34,319 nt of DNA. It comes from Planctomycetota bacterium (lineage in GTDB: Bacteria; Planctomycetota; Planctomycetia; Pirellulales; Pirellulaceae). Under the pieces are notes generated by a model. It saw only the letters and a program-made list of their open reading frames with translations. It was not told where the DNA came from and searched no databases. The DNA is taken from assembly GCA_026692905.1 (NCBI GenBank), contig JAPLNL010000055.1:1-34319 (forward strand), given 5' to 3'. Below, in pieces: positions 1 to 8,024 of this stretch (within the stretch, counting starts at the first letter, position 1; each line of letters starts with the position of its first letter). A program made the position numbers and the translations under genes.

Positions 1-153
1 CATCTTCTGCCAGAACGGATGGCATGGGTGTAGAGGCTTGGTGATCCATACGACCTCGGCGTTCCATCGTGTCGCGGCAGCATGAAAGCTTGCACGGACG
101 TTAGGCAAGCTTCGGCGGGGTGGCAAGTCGAGTACTGCAATCACTCGCTTCAT
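1..153 (-). CDS. Unrecognised protein, N-terminal 51 residues only (runs off the left edge)
   Basis: The frame opens with MKRVIAVLDLPPRRSLPNV and stays open to the window edge, so only the N-terminus is present. The start is well supported: an AAGGAG ribosome-binding site (complement of 162-167) lies 8 bases upstream of the ATG. The stop codon of the preceding minus-strand frame lies two bases before this ATG, so the two were probably co-transcribed. The residues show a beta strand (RVIAVLDL), then a helix rich in Ala and Arg, then a second strand (AEVVWIT). This is the pattern of a Rossmann-like alpha/beta protein such as a glycosyltransferase, but no diagnostic motif is visible. Function is not assigned. 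Confidence is for the gene being real. Confidence 0.6.
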   Translation of the reverse strand, partial: MKRVIAVLDLPPRRSLPNVRASFHAAATRWNAEVVWITKPLHPCHPFWQKM

Positions 154-155
154 CT

Positions 156-426
156 TTATTGCTCCTTGTTGGTCGGATCCTGGTGATGAAACGGGATCTT
201 GCGTGCTGGACAAAGACCACACTGGGGAATCTCCCTTGTCGAAAAGAACTCTCGGACCTCGTGGTCGGATGCGGTTGGCGGACAAGCCTTGTAGTCACGA
301 AAGAGCTGCCACGCTGGGATCGCTTCCAGTCGAAGTTTTCGCTCCATAGTGGCGAAATACGCGAGAGCTGGGCATTTCCACAGATGCCCACAACGATGCG
401 AAGATAGTTGCAGTTGATTCGCAGGT
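156..426 (-). pseudogene. C-terminal remnant of a Cys-rich protein, possibly the SPASM-like end of a radical SAM protein
   Basis: On the minus strand the frame is open from 426 to the stop at 156. It contains two Cys clusters: RCGHLWKCPALAY and, further on, YKACPP...PQCGLCPARK. The spacing resembles C-terminal Cys-rich segments that bind an extra iron-sulfur cluster in radical SAM/SPASM proteins. That comparison is from memory and not tested. The only ATG (347) lies between the clusters and has no ribosome-binding site, so the first cluster would be untranslated from it. This suggests the 5' part of the gene is missing. The missing part would lie where the serine recombinase element now sits. 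The ribosome-binding site of the next gene is inside the end of this frame. Confidence 0.4.
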
Positions 427-739
427 TAAAATCGGCATAATTGGTCTTGACACACTTCGTGCCTTAACGCGTTGGCTAACGCACTTCGACGATCAATCAG
501 TTAAGGAAGCAGCATCATGCGACGGAACGCAGAATCTAACGGGGCTCCCCCCCGCGCCCATCGAATCTAAACCCGACCGACGCGACCAGCCCGCTGGCTT
601 CATCGAATCAACTGGTGACGATTCCTCTCTCTCAAGTTTGGGAGCAAGTTCTAAACCCAGACGCAAAGTTGCGCCTGCTAAACGCTTTGTCGCGCGTTTC
701 AGCCAACCCTCCAAGCAAAAGCGTGGAGGCCGATCATGA
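350..739 (+). other. Open frame coupled to the downstream serine recombinase, no canonical start codon
   Basis: The plus-strand frame is open from 350 to the stop TGA at 737-739, which overlaps the ATG of the recombinase as ATGA. Such overlap normally indicates translational coupling. The middle part reads as a helix-rich segment (GLDTLRALTRWLTHFDDQSV) and the C-terminus is very basic (KPRRKVAPAKRF...SKQKRGGRS), which would fit a small DNA-binding partner. No in-frame ATG or GTG exists, and the only TTG is late (near 636), which would give about 33 residues. Either the 5' end is lost, an unusual start is used, or only the basic tail is translated. The first 75 bases overlap the opposite-strand Cys-rich remnant and are probably not part of this gene. 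Confidence 0.4.
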
Positions 740-2859
740 GTAACGCTTTGCAAGTAGATGAACGTGATCTGGCTTCCGAGTCAAGTCTAGGTTCTCATTC
801 GATAACTCGTATAGCGACGCATCCGAAAGTCAGAGAGTCTCATCTCAAGCGACGTGGCAGCGTTTACGTTCGCCAGTCTACAATGACTCAGATTCGGGAC
901 CATCAAGAATCAACTGCTCGACAATATGCCATGAAGGATCGAGTTGTGAATCTCGGTTGGATGGCCAACGATGTTCTGGTAGTTGACGACGACCTAGGAG
1001 TAAGTGGAAGTGGCAATGCAACTCGAACTGGCTTCCGTCGATTATTGAAGCTCATTACCGATGGCGAAATTGGCATAGTAGCCGGTCTCGAAATGAGCCG
1101 GTTAGCCAGAAACTCCAAGGACTGGAGCGACCTATTCGAAGTCTGTGCTATTTTCGATACACTCATTGCTGACGAGGATGGAGTCTTCGATCCGCAGGAT
1201 CCCAACGATCGATTGGTCTTGGGACTCAAGGGGATCATCAGCGAATTGGAGTTGCATACGATGAAGGTCCGAATGGAACGAGGCAAATTGAACAAAGCGC
1301 AAAGGGGTGAGATGTTTCTCGATGTGCCTGTGGGCTATGTTCTCGACGAGCACGGTCTGCCACAATTTGATCCCGATGATTCAGCCAAGCGAGTGATGGC
1401 TCAGTTCTTTTCGCTCTTCGAACGCATGGGAACGGTCTATTCTGTTTGGCATTACATGTTTGAGCATGATATCAAACTCCCCTTCCGCGCACGCAAGAAT
1501 AAGCTTCATACGATCGACTGGAGGCATCCCAATGTCAACACGCTGCAAGAGATCATCAAGCACCCTTTGTACGCAGGAGCCTATGCATACGGACGCCGAA
1601 AGAAATACGGGAAAAACACTGCAAATACTGGCGATAACAAGCTATTGCCACCAGAACAGTGGAAAGTTCTGATTAAGGATCGACATCCAGCGTACATTAC
1701 TTGGGAGCAGTACCTTCGGAACCAAGAACGATTGAAACAGAACTACCAGAAAGCTGGTTTCAGCGGTCCAGCTCGCAATGGCGCGGCCCTACTGGGAGGG
1801 CTGGTTAAGTGTGGCAAGTGTGGAGGTCATATGAGCTTGGTCTACCCTCAGAATGCGAACGCATACTACTCCTGCAACTCACACACTCGGAAACTTGGTT
1901 CTCCAAGCTGTTGCGCATCGATTCGCACTTGTATTTTAGATGACCTGGTAACAGGCAAGGTTCTCGAAGTGCTCTCACCTGCAGGAGTCGAGCTGAGCCT
2001 TCGTGTGATCGAAGATGAACGACAACGTCGTCAAGAGCTTGAGCAACTATACGTCGACAAAGTTTCAAAGGCACAATACGCTGTTGACCTTTCGCAACGT
2101 CGGTATCAGCATGTCGATCCGGCCAATCGATTGGTTGCAGCAAAATTGGAAAAGGAATGGGAGTCTGCGTTGAGTGAAATGAAGACGGCCAAGGACTCGC
2201 TCGCTGAACTTCGTTCACGTCAATCAACCGTGATTGATGCGGAGGAGCGCCAACAACTAACGGCGTCTGCATCCAGTATTGTCCAACTGTGGAATACGCG
2301 CGCGACGAACAAAGACAAGAAGGAACTTTGTCGCCTGCTACTCGAATGCGTTGAAATGCGAGTGCAAGGCCAGAGCGAGTACGTTGACGTAAAACTACTG
2401 TGGCAAGGTGGATTCGAAAGTTGTCACCAGATTGTTCGAACGATCGGGACTATCAAACAATGGGATCGCTACGACGAGCTCATGGATAGAATCTTGAAAA
2501 TGCTTCTTGAGGGTATGCTTCCTCGTCAGATTGCGGCAACGCTTAACGAAGAGGGCATGTTGTCACCTCAACGTCGCGCACCAATTACATCTACGATGAT
2601 CCGCTCGATGGTTCTAAAACATCCGAAATGCCAAGAACAACTCTATGCACCGGAGCTACGAGAACATGAATGGCGAGCTGAAGATCTAGCCAAAGAATTG
2701 AAGATGCGTCTTGAACGACTACAGCAATGGGCGGTGAACGACCTGGTGAAGGTGATTCAGCGTCCGCATAGCCGTGTGTGGGTGATGTGGGCCGATCCCG
2801 CCGAGCTTGAGCGGCTGAGAGTGCTAGCATCCGAACGCGGTCACAAGGTTGAGAGCTAG
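736..2859 (+). CDS. Large serine recombinase (resolvase + recombinase + zinc ribbon + coiled coil)
   Basis: This 707-residue site-specific DNA recombinase of the large serine family probably mobilises the element it lies in. The resolvase domain starts near residue 40: VYVRQSTMTQ carries the catalytic serine (Ser48), followed by a GVSGSG loop and EMSRLARNSKDW with the conserved Arg pair. The recombinase domain follows (VPVGYV ... HPLYAGAYAYGRRKK). A zinc ribbon follows (KCGKCGGHMSL ... YYSCN), and then a long coiled-coil segment rich in Glu, Arg and Gln. The length is normal for the planctomycete and proteobacterial members of this family. The ATG overlaps the stop of the upstream frame (ATGA) and there is no strong separate ribosome-binding site, so coupling is likely. 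All catalytic-domain motifs look intact. Confidence 0.93.
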   Translation: MSNALQVDERDLASESSLGSHSITRIATHPKVRESHLKRRGSVYVRQSTMTQIRDHQESTARQYAMKDRVVNLGWMANDVLVVDDDLGVSGSGNATRTGFRRLLKLITDGEIGIVAGLEMSRLARNSKDWSDLFEVCAIFDTLIADEDGVFDPQDPNDRLVLGLKGIISELELHTMKVRMERGKLNKAQRGEMFLDVPVGYVLDEHGLPQFDPDDSAKRVMAQFFSLFERMGTVYSVWHYMFEHDIKLPFRARKNKLHTIDWRHPNVNTLQEIIKHPLYAGAYAYGRRKKYGKNTANTGDNKLLPPEQWKVLIKDRHPAYITWEQYLRNQERLKQNYQKAGFSGPARNGAALLGGLVKCGKCGGHMSLVYPQNANAYYSCNSHTRKLGSPSCCASIRTCILDDLVTGKVLEVLSPAGVELSLRVIEDERQRRQELEQLYVDKVSKAQYAVDLSQRRYQHVDPANRLVAAKLEKEWESALSEMKTAKDSLAELRSRQSTVIDAEERQQLTASASSIVQLWNTRATNKDKKELCRLLLECVEMRVQGQSEYVDVKLLWQGGFESCHQIVRTIGTIKQWDRYDELMDRILKMLLEGMLPRQIAATLNEEGMLSPQRRAPITSTMIRSMVLKHPKCQEQLYAPELREHEWRAEDLAKELKMRLERLQQWAVNDLVKVIQRPHSRVWVMWADPAELERLRVLASERGHKVES

Positions 2860-2899
2860 ACCGCAATCACTAAAGATAGCAAAGCCATTCTGTCGAATT

Positions 2900-3597
2900 C
2901 TATTGTAGATAGAGCGGTCGGCAACGTAGTCGACCGCGATTCCTCAACAGAACAAGTGGAGATAGATTGGTATGGTAAAGCGCATTTCCAGATTGGTATG
3001 GTAAAGCGCATTTCCAGAGGTGGCCTTTGAATAGTTGAGTGCATGATCTTTGGAGGCAGATTTTCCAAGCTGCTTTGGGGCCGCTGTCGAATGGCATTGG
3101 TTTGCTATCGATCATGCGATACTGCTGTCGCCAGCCCTTGTGCGATTCATGGCATCTAATCTCGGTGAGCCTTATTGTCGGGCTATCTATGGATGGTTTC
3201 TTTTGCTTCTTCTTGAAGTCCGAGATGACTACATTGTCGTGGGATTGATGCGGGCGTTCGATGTGATAGTGTTCCGAGAACTGTTCACAGATATGGTCGA
3301 AATGATTGCGACCGAAGACTACGAAGTGATCTAGGCATTCTTGCTTTATCGTTTGAATGAATCGTTCTACGAAAGCGCAGGTATTGGGTGAACGGAACGC
3401 CGATATCTTCACCTCGGATTTTTTGCCTGCAAACGTCTCGTCGAAGGATTTGGTGAACTTCGTATCGCGATCATGCATCAGCAATTTCAGAGGAATCTTC
3501 TCTTTCTTGACGTGCTGCTTGAATGCTTCTGCTTGCTCGAGAACCCATGCTTCATCCGGGTGATAATCCGCAACCGAAAAAAGATGCGCCTCTATCT
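2900..3597 (-). pseudogene. Decayed DDE transposase (rve/integrase core, IS3/IS481-like), C-terminal part
   Basis: On the minus strand the frame from about 3597 encodes the C-terminal half of an integrase-core transposase. Visible parts are HPDEAWVLEQAEAF, LLMHDRDTKFTKSFDE (with an Asp of the catalytic triad), RSPNTCAFVERFIQTIKQEC (with the catalytic Glu) and HYHIERPHQSHDN. The conserved tail IRLTEIRCHESHKG follows. A stop codon lies immediately upstream at about 3598, and the N-terminal helix-turn-helix region and first catalytic Asp are missing. Beyond the conserved tail the frame runs on into the 26-bp tandem repeat and unrelated sequence, so the C-terminus is also not original. It is an inactive remnant. 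Confidence 0.85.
2964..3015 (+). repeat. 26-bp perfect tandem duplication
   Basis: Two identical 26-base units lie head to tail (2964-2989 and 2990-3015), each starting AGATTGGTATGG and ending GCGCATTTCC. They lie between the recombinase gene and the DDE transposase remnant, so they may mark an element end or an insertion scar. Confidence 0.85.
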
Positions 3598-3831
3598 ATA
3601 GGGTTACACGCAAACTAAGCAGTCGGACGAACTCGCTTGTCGAAAAATCTAAGAATAGTTCTGACGCCCTTATTTTGTCGGCCTGAAGTTGGAAAAGGGT
3701 TTCTTCCTGTGTGATTCGATCGCGTGCTTTGTTGGTCGGGCCGATACAGTTCAATCTCATCCAATCACTGGTTTTGGTACAATACGGTCTTGGTTGAAAA
3801 ATACTTGCTCAATACTGCTCCGATCCAACTC

Positions 3832-4431
3832 ATGGATGAACCTTCGCAACCGACGATTTATATCCTTGCTGGGCCTAACGGCGCTGGCAAAACAACTTTT
3901 GCAAATTCTTTCTTGCCAACGTTCGCCAATTGCCGCGAGTTTCTCAACGCAGATCTGATCGCCGCTGGATTGGCTCCATTTGCTCCCGAAACGCAGGCCG
4001 TTCGGGCTTCAGAGCTGTTGCTAGGCCGGATCAGGGAATTGGTTGCGGCTCGCGCTACATTCTCGTTTGAGACCACCCTGGCAGCGAGGAGCTACCGTAC
4101 TTCGATAGTTGAATGGCGTAGCCTGGGATATCGCGTTGTCCTCTACTTTATCTGGCTTCGCTCGGCCGAGATGGCGATCGAGCGAGTCGCCAGTCGAGTG
4201 CAACAGGGCGGCCATGACATCCCCGAAGCTGTTGTGCGTCGCAGATATACCCGCGGACTGACGAATCTTTTCGAGTTGTATGCGCCTATTGTCTCCAACG
4301 CCTATGTTTTCGATGGAACAGCCTTCCCACCGATCTTGGTCACGGAAATTGACGGTGAAAATACACTCGTTCTCGACTATACTCGGTGGGAACTCATAGT
4401 ACGCCAAAGAACGGACGCTTCCCATGATTAG
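3832..4431 (+). CDS. Zeta-toxin-like P-loop kinase
   Basis: This is a 199-residue P-loop NTPase. The start chosen is the ATG at 3832 (MDEPSQPTIYILAGPNGAGKTTFA), because the Walker A motif GPNGAGKT then lies near residue 14, as in zeta-like kinases; the frame is open further upstream. Further matches are FLNADLIAAGLAPF after Walker A, FSFETTLAARSY (substrate loop), a VVLYFIWLRSAEMAIERVASRV strand-helix with conserved Arg, and GGHDIPEAVVRRRYTRGLTNLFELY in the lid. Zeta toxins phosphorylate UDP-N-acetylglucosamine; other members act on other small molecules, so the substrate here is inferred only. The gene overlaps the next one by 8 bases. No clear ribosome-binding site is seen at 3832. Confidence 0.85.
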   Translation: MDEPSQPTIYILAGPNGAGKTTFANSFLPTFANCREFLNADLIAAGLAPFAPETQAVRASELLLGRIRELVAARATFSFETTLAARSYRTSIVEWRSLGYRVVLYFIWLRSAEMAIERVASRVQQGGHDIPEAVVRRRYTRGLTNLFELYAPIVSNAYVFDGTAFPPILVTEIDGENTLVLDYTRWELIVRQRTDASHD

Positions 4432-4636
4432 ACACAACGATCCCACTTCCCTCGGTGCAAAAGCTGAACTCGCATTCGAAGACGCTTGTCGAAACGTCAT
4501 CGAACGAGCTCGATTGTCAAACACCAAAATCGTTATCTGTCGTGATGACAAGGTGGTAAAGTTGACGCCGGACGAAGCAGCCCAAGAATTGGAAGTGAAT
4601 CTTGCAAAGCGGCAAGATAAGCTCCTTGAAAGTTGA
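4424..4636 (+). CDS. Small partner of the zeta-like kinase (candidate antitoxin)
   Basis: This 70-residue acidic protein starts at an ATG inside the last codons of the kinase gene, so the two are translationally coupled. It is predicted to have an N-terminal helix (AELAFEDACRNVIERARL), a short beta hairpin (KIVICRDDKVVKLTP) and a C-terminal helix (DEAAQELEVNLAK). From memory, small proteins with this helix plus 'xxxRDGKVVxxxP' layout often accompany zeta-like kinases in other bacteria, which supports an antitoxin role. It is not related by eye to epsilon antitoxin. The role is inferred from coupling, size and context. Confidence 0.7.
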   Translation: MIRHNDPTSLGAKAELAFEDACRNVIERARLSNTKIVICRDDKVVKLTPDEAAQELEVNLAKRQDKLLES

Positions 4637-5150
4637 AAATTCGAAGTCAAAGGTGCTCTCTATCGCTGCACATTTTCTCACATTGGCCGGCACAGCTTTT
4701 TTGCTTTAGCCGTTTGTGTCTTGCAGTGGAAAGCCCCAGCTCGGGGACGTAAGCCGCTTGCTTTCGTTTTGCTAACAGTGATGGGAACGAGGTCGACAAG
4801 TTCGTGGACTGTCCTCAATTGTCGATTTGATTAACACCCGAGTTGCAATCGTGGGAAAAACAGCGGAACAAACGAATCTCTGCTTTACAAGCTGATAGCC
4901 ACGTTTCACGCACTATCTACAACTCGCCATGCTCCCGATGACGTTTTCGCACGGGGAGGGCCTAAGTTACTTCGATTTGAGTCTCGCGGTACTGGCGCAG
5001 TAATCCTCAATGGCTGCTCACGTCGTGGGTGGCGGACTGACGCTCCATAACCGGAACGAATTGGCTATTGATTACGACCAAAGTAATGACAACAGTTGCC
5101 AGATGCGGATAGTACTTTGTTTGCAAACGTGTCTGGAGCAATTCAACGCA
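4637..5150. other. Intergenic region without a clear gene
   Basis: No convincing coding sequence is seen. A short stem-loop (CCCC AGCT CGGGG) lies near 4734-4746 without a T-run. An upstream extension of the next gene's frame begins at 5010, but it has no coding character and is judged non-coding. Confidence 0.5.
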
Positions 5151-6068
5151 ATGAAACCTACGCTCATCCACCCGATACTCCGTCGTTTCACAGCAATTTA
5201 TGACGCTTGTAGTTCAGAGCATCAAAAGCGACGTATCGAAACGTGGACTCTCTGGTTAGCGGTTTCGGGCTTTTTGATTCATTTGACGCTGATCGCTTTG
5301 GTGAGTGCCGTGCCAAGTCTTCGGACGGGTGTGCTATCTGATTTGGATCGAAACTATCTTCACGCGGTCTACACTCCATTTAGCTTCATCTTGTTCTTTG
5401 AAGTTTTGCTTTTGGTTTTTGCGCTGCCGCGTTCACACACCAGTTCGATAGCCATGCAATACGAGATTCTTTCCTTGATTGTGATCCGTCGCGTGTTCAA
5501 GGACATCGGCGAGTTCCGCGACCCCGCAACATGGCTTGAGCAAACCGATGCCGCTTTGGTCGTGGTTTTGGATATGCTTGCGGCATTGGCTATGTTCGCA
5601 CTTATTGCCATTTTTCGACGAGTACGTCGCACCGTCCAGCATTCACCGGAACATGAACATTTAGCCCAGTTCGTTGCGATCAAGAAGTCCGTTGCCTTAG
5701 TACTCTACGGGACGCTGCTGTCACTAGCGGTTTACAATGTCGTACAGTGGCTCGTGGGTGTGTTTTTGCCGACGATCGGCTCAGGTCATAGCGAAAAGAA
5801 TCTTGACTATTTTTTCTTTCCCATGTTTTTTGAGTTCATGATCTTTACGGATATCTTCTTGTTGATCGTGTCGATTCCGTTTTTTGAGCGATATGACTAC
5901 GTCGTTCGCAATGCGGGCTTTGTCATTTCGACGGTCCTGCTGCGATTTTCGCTCTCGACGCCAAAACCCTATGATTTGCTGGTCGGTCTGACAGCCATCC
6001 TGTACGGGTTGGGTGTATTAAGCGTCTTTTCCTACAGCACCCAAATCCAAACTCACATTGATGACTAG
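5151..6068 (+). CDS. Multi-pass membrane protein of unknown function
   Basis: This 305-residue protein starts at the ATG at 5151 (MKPTLIHPILRRF), chosen because a GGAG lies about 12 bases upstream and the first hydrophobic helix then follows a short basic N-terminus. The frame is open from 5010, but the extra 47 residues have no coding character. About six membrane helices are visible: LWLAVSGFLIHLTLIALV, PFSFILFFEVLLLVFAL, LVVVLDMLAALAMFALIAIF, VALVLYGTLLSLAVYNVV, MFFEFMIFTDIFLLIVSI and LVGLTAILYGLGVLSVF. Basic loops (RRVRR, RRIE) suggest cytoplasmic faces. No transport or catalytic motif is recognised. It stands alone, with long gaps on both sides. Confidence 0.8.
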   Translation: MKPTLIHPILRRFTAIYDACSSEHQKRRIETWTLWLAVSGFLIHLTLIALVSAVPSLRTGVLSDLDRNYLHAVYTPFSFILFFEVLLLVFALPRSHTSSIAMQYEILSLIVIRRVFKDIGEFRDPATWLEQTDAALVVVLDMLAALAMFALIAIFRRVRRTVQHSPEHEHLAQFVAIKKSVALVLYGTLLSLAVYNVVQWLVGVFLPTIGSGHSEKNLDYFFFPMFFEFMIFTDIFLLIVSIPFFERYDYVVRNAGFVISTVLLRFSLSTPKPYDLLVGLTAILYGLGVLSVFSYSTQIQTHIDD

Positions 6069-6724
6069 GACTAGGTACGCGGAAAGCCCGCAATTGAAGC
6101 TATGGATTAAATTTCGTTTAATCCCTCCGTGAAATCGCCAATGCAAACAAATTGTCACATTCTTGCTCCAATACACCGCCTATGATCGTGCATCTCCATG
6201 CCGGGCGGTTGGAGGTTGCTTGCGATGCGATTGAGCTAGCCGAAACGTAGAGGCATAGCCGCAAAAATTAGACCGTATCCACAGCTTTGTCCCATCCAGG
6301 TAATGAGCTTGCTCCTTCCACAATCGTTGATTCACCAAGCATTTCGCCAACTAACGCCGCGAATGCACTCCTTAATCTCACTTCTCCAAAACCCATCGGA
6401 ATTCGTTCGCTACCACTCGTCAAACCGCACGAGACGGATTTGAACATCCTACCTCCAGGTTATGAGCTTTTTTCGTCTACGGAGTGGATTCCAGCCACTA
6501 GCGGATAAATTCTATCTAATAAGCGAGTCTCTAGCCTGAAAAGCTCATAACCCAGGGTCGGAAAACAGAGATCCGAGAGACTTTTGGACCAGTTTGGCGC
6601 TTTCCTGTCGAAATCGGGTTTTTATCAAGCAAGCAAGAAACTGTGCTGAGTTCAGGGCAAGCGTGTTAGCAACGTGAATCATATCCAATTCCATGCGTTA
6701 GTTGGGTCCGTGGAAATCCGGCCT
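6069..6724. other. Intergenic region with an inverted repeat and possible decayed coding sequence
   Basis: On the minus strand a short frame near 6107-6237 (...RCTIIGGVLEQECDNLF...) has coding-like composition but no start. A plus-strand frame at 6287-6508 ends in WIPATSG. It has no ribosome-binding site and is not called as a gene. The exact 14-base inverted repeat at 6458-6552 is listed separately. Confidence 0.4.
6458..6552. repeat. 14-bp perfect inverted repeat with 67-base spacer
   Basis: GGTTATGAGCTTTT at 6458-6471 is repeated in reverse complement as AAAAGCTCATAACC at 6539-6552. The flanks also agree partly (CCTCCA versus CCCTG). The spacing suggests the ends of a small non-autonomous element or dispersed repeat rather than a terminator. 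Confidence 0.75.
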
Positions 6725-7207
6725 CTATGCCGATCTTGGTTCGGCAGTTGTCGACGCGGTAGTCCAAAAGCGGAACATCAAGTAGTCGATGCTTATGCGT
6801 CCAGGGCCGGTCAAAGTAAGTCCCAACGTCGAGGCAAAAAACACGGTGCCGAGCAGAGCACTACCCGACACATCTCCCTTGTGGAAAATGAAGGCCGCAA
6901 CGAAGGTAGTAATTGCATTGAAGAACGTAGCTGGGCGAGCAAACAAACCCAGTGCGAGTAGAATCCCGCCGAAGAATTCTGAGAGCACGGCACACCACGC
7001 GAAGAAAATCGGGAAAGGAAAGCCCATCTTGGCAACATCAGCTATGAACCAGTCTTGCGGTCCCCATCGTCCGTCACGTGGCAAAAACTTCTCGAACACC
7101 GTGCAGAGAAAGATTCCCGTCGCAAGACGAATCAGCAAAAGTCCAAGGTCAATCGAGACGGAGCTCGGATAGGGGTAACCAAGACTAACGGAACGTATCA
7201 GTTTCAT
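6725..7207 (-). CDS. DoxX family membrane protein
   Basis: This 160-residue protein belongs to the DoxX/DoxD-like four-helix family. Helices are visible at LGLLLIRLATGIFLCTVFEKF, MGFPFPIFFAWCAVLSEFFGG (continuing ILLALGLFARPATFF), ITTFVAAFIFH and ALLGTVFFASTLGLTL. The family patterns are the R-x-A-x-G in helix 1, the SEFxGGxLLxLGLFxRPAxxxxA block and the terminal GPGRxSxDxLxF motif (GPGRISIDYLMF). All are present, so the protein is complete. Members are linked to redox balance or quinone metabolism, but the specific role cannot be inferred here. No strong ribosome-binding site precedes the ATG at 7207, and the gene appears monocistronic. Confidence 0.93.
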   Translation of the reverse strand: MKLIRSVSLGYPYPSSVSIDLGLLLIRLATGIFLCTVFEKFLPRDGRWGPQDWFIADVAKMGFPFPIFFAWCAVLSEFFGGILLALGLFARPATFFNAITTFVAAFIFHKGDVSGSALLGTVFFASTLGLTLTGPGRISIDYLMFRFWTTASTTAEPRSA

Positions 7208-7371
7208 TTCTTAGGATTTTACGTGGGAATACCGAACTAGTAATTCTCCGGCACGGTGCCGGTAGACAAGTCCTAAGTTTACCCCATCCGGCTGGTTGAA
7301 TGGACCGACTCGCTGCTTGGCGGTGAATGCTTGACGGTGAATGTTTGGGCGGTCGCCTAGGAAACACCGAA

Positions 7372-7404
7372 GCTCCGGCGTGTCAAACGCGTGTCAAACC
7401 GGAG
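7372..7404 (-). repeat. 33-bp palindromic repeat, copy 1 (inverted relative to copy 2 at 12677)
   Basis: Read on the minus strand, this 33-base element starts CTCCGGTTTGACACGCG and ends ACACGCCGGAGC. It is identical to 12677-12709 on the plus strand. The ends form a CTCCGG/CCGGAG stem, and the interior contains the tandem word TTTGACACG twice. It lies between the convergent end of the NPYA-type gene and the DoxX promoter region. Confidence 0.85.
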
Positions 7405-7444
7405 TGTGTTGAAGGTGCGGCCCTGCATGTACGTACAGTGGTGT

Positions 7445-7469
7445 AGGAGGGCCCGGCAACGGGCATCCT
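7445..7469 (-). terminator. Stem-loop just downstream of the NPYA-type gene
   Basis: On the minus strand the hairpin AGGA-T-GCCCG-TTGC-CGGGC-CC-TCCT begins nine bases after the stop of the gene at 7478. There is no T-run after it, so intrinsic termination is uncertain; it may instead protect the mRNA 3' end. Confidence 0.4.
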
Positions 7470-7477
7470 TACCCGAT

Positions 7478-7939
7478 TTACGCCGATTTACGTCGCTCCG
7501 CAGTCGTTTGAAAGGCCCGATTGATCTCCGGGTCGGAAAGTAGTCGAAGCGACCAAATACCGAATGGAATACCGATGAAAACGAACGGAGTCACAAACGG
7601 GATGCATGAAAGTATAGCAGCCATTCGCCCCATTGACGACGATTCCAAGAAACCCATCTTGGCCGCTCCAATTGCGATTAAGAGCAGCGCAGTAAACTGA
7701 GCCGCGGCTATGAATAGTGGTATCGATTTCGTTCCAGACAGTTGTCCGGAAAAGAAGTCAAACGTCCCAGAGACCAGAAGAATCGCGGGGAACACTGATT
7801 GTATGGAGGCCATGACGACGAGCGCAGTCGCCGGACGAGCGAGTCGCAGTTTTGCTTGCTCGACGATATCGAGAGTCCGTTCAACACTTGTTGTTGGTGC
7901 GGCGTATGGATTTGGGTCAATCAGAGAATGGTACTCCAA
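7478..7939 (-). CDS. Small 'NPYA'-type membrane protein
   Basis: This 153-residue protein has the N-terminal motif DPNPYAAP, a common start in small planctomycete membrane proteins of unknown function. It is followed by a soluble linker and four hydrophobic segments: LVVMASIQSVFPAILLVSG, IPLFIAAAQFTALLLIAIGA, MGRMAAILSCIPFVTPF and VFIGIPFGIWSLRLL. The ending, GIPFGIWSLRLLSDPEINRAF, matches the usual last helix pattern (PFGIWxLxxLxDPxVxxAF). The only start near the motif is a TTG at 7939. No good ribosome-binding site was found, so the start is tentative. No function can be assigned. Confidence 0.75.
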   Translation of the reverse strand: MEYHSLIDPNPYAAPTTSVERTLDIVEQAKLRLARPATALVVMASIQSVFPAILLVSGTFDFFSGQLSGTKSIPLFIAAAQFTALLLIAIGAAKMGFLESSSMGRMAAILSCIPFVTPFVFIGIPFGIWSLRLLSDPEINRAFQTTAERRKSA

Positions 7940-8024
7940 GGCGTAACTTGTTTTTATCCCGGTTTGGGGTTTTGATAATCGGATTCTCCAGCGTTATCGG
8001 CGGTTTGTCAAAGGAAATATTCAT

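Noticed and set aside
5010-5150. 47-residue extension of the membrane protein at 5151
   Set aside because: The extra residues look non-coding, and a ribosome-binding site lies before the internal ATG.
6287-6508. 73-codon plus-strand frame ending WIPATSG
   Set aside because: No ribosome-binding site, low coding quality, and it lies over an inverted repeat.
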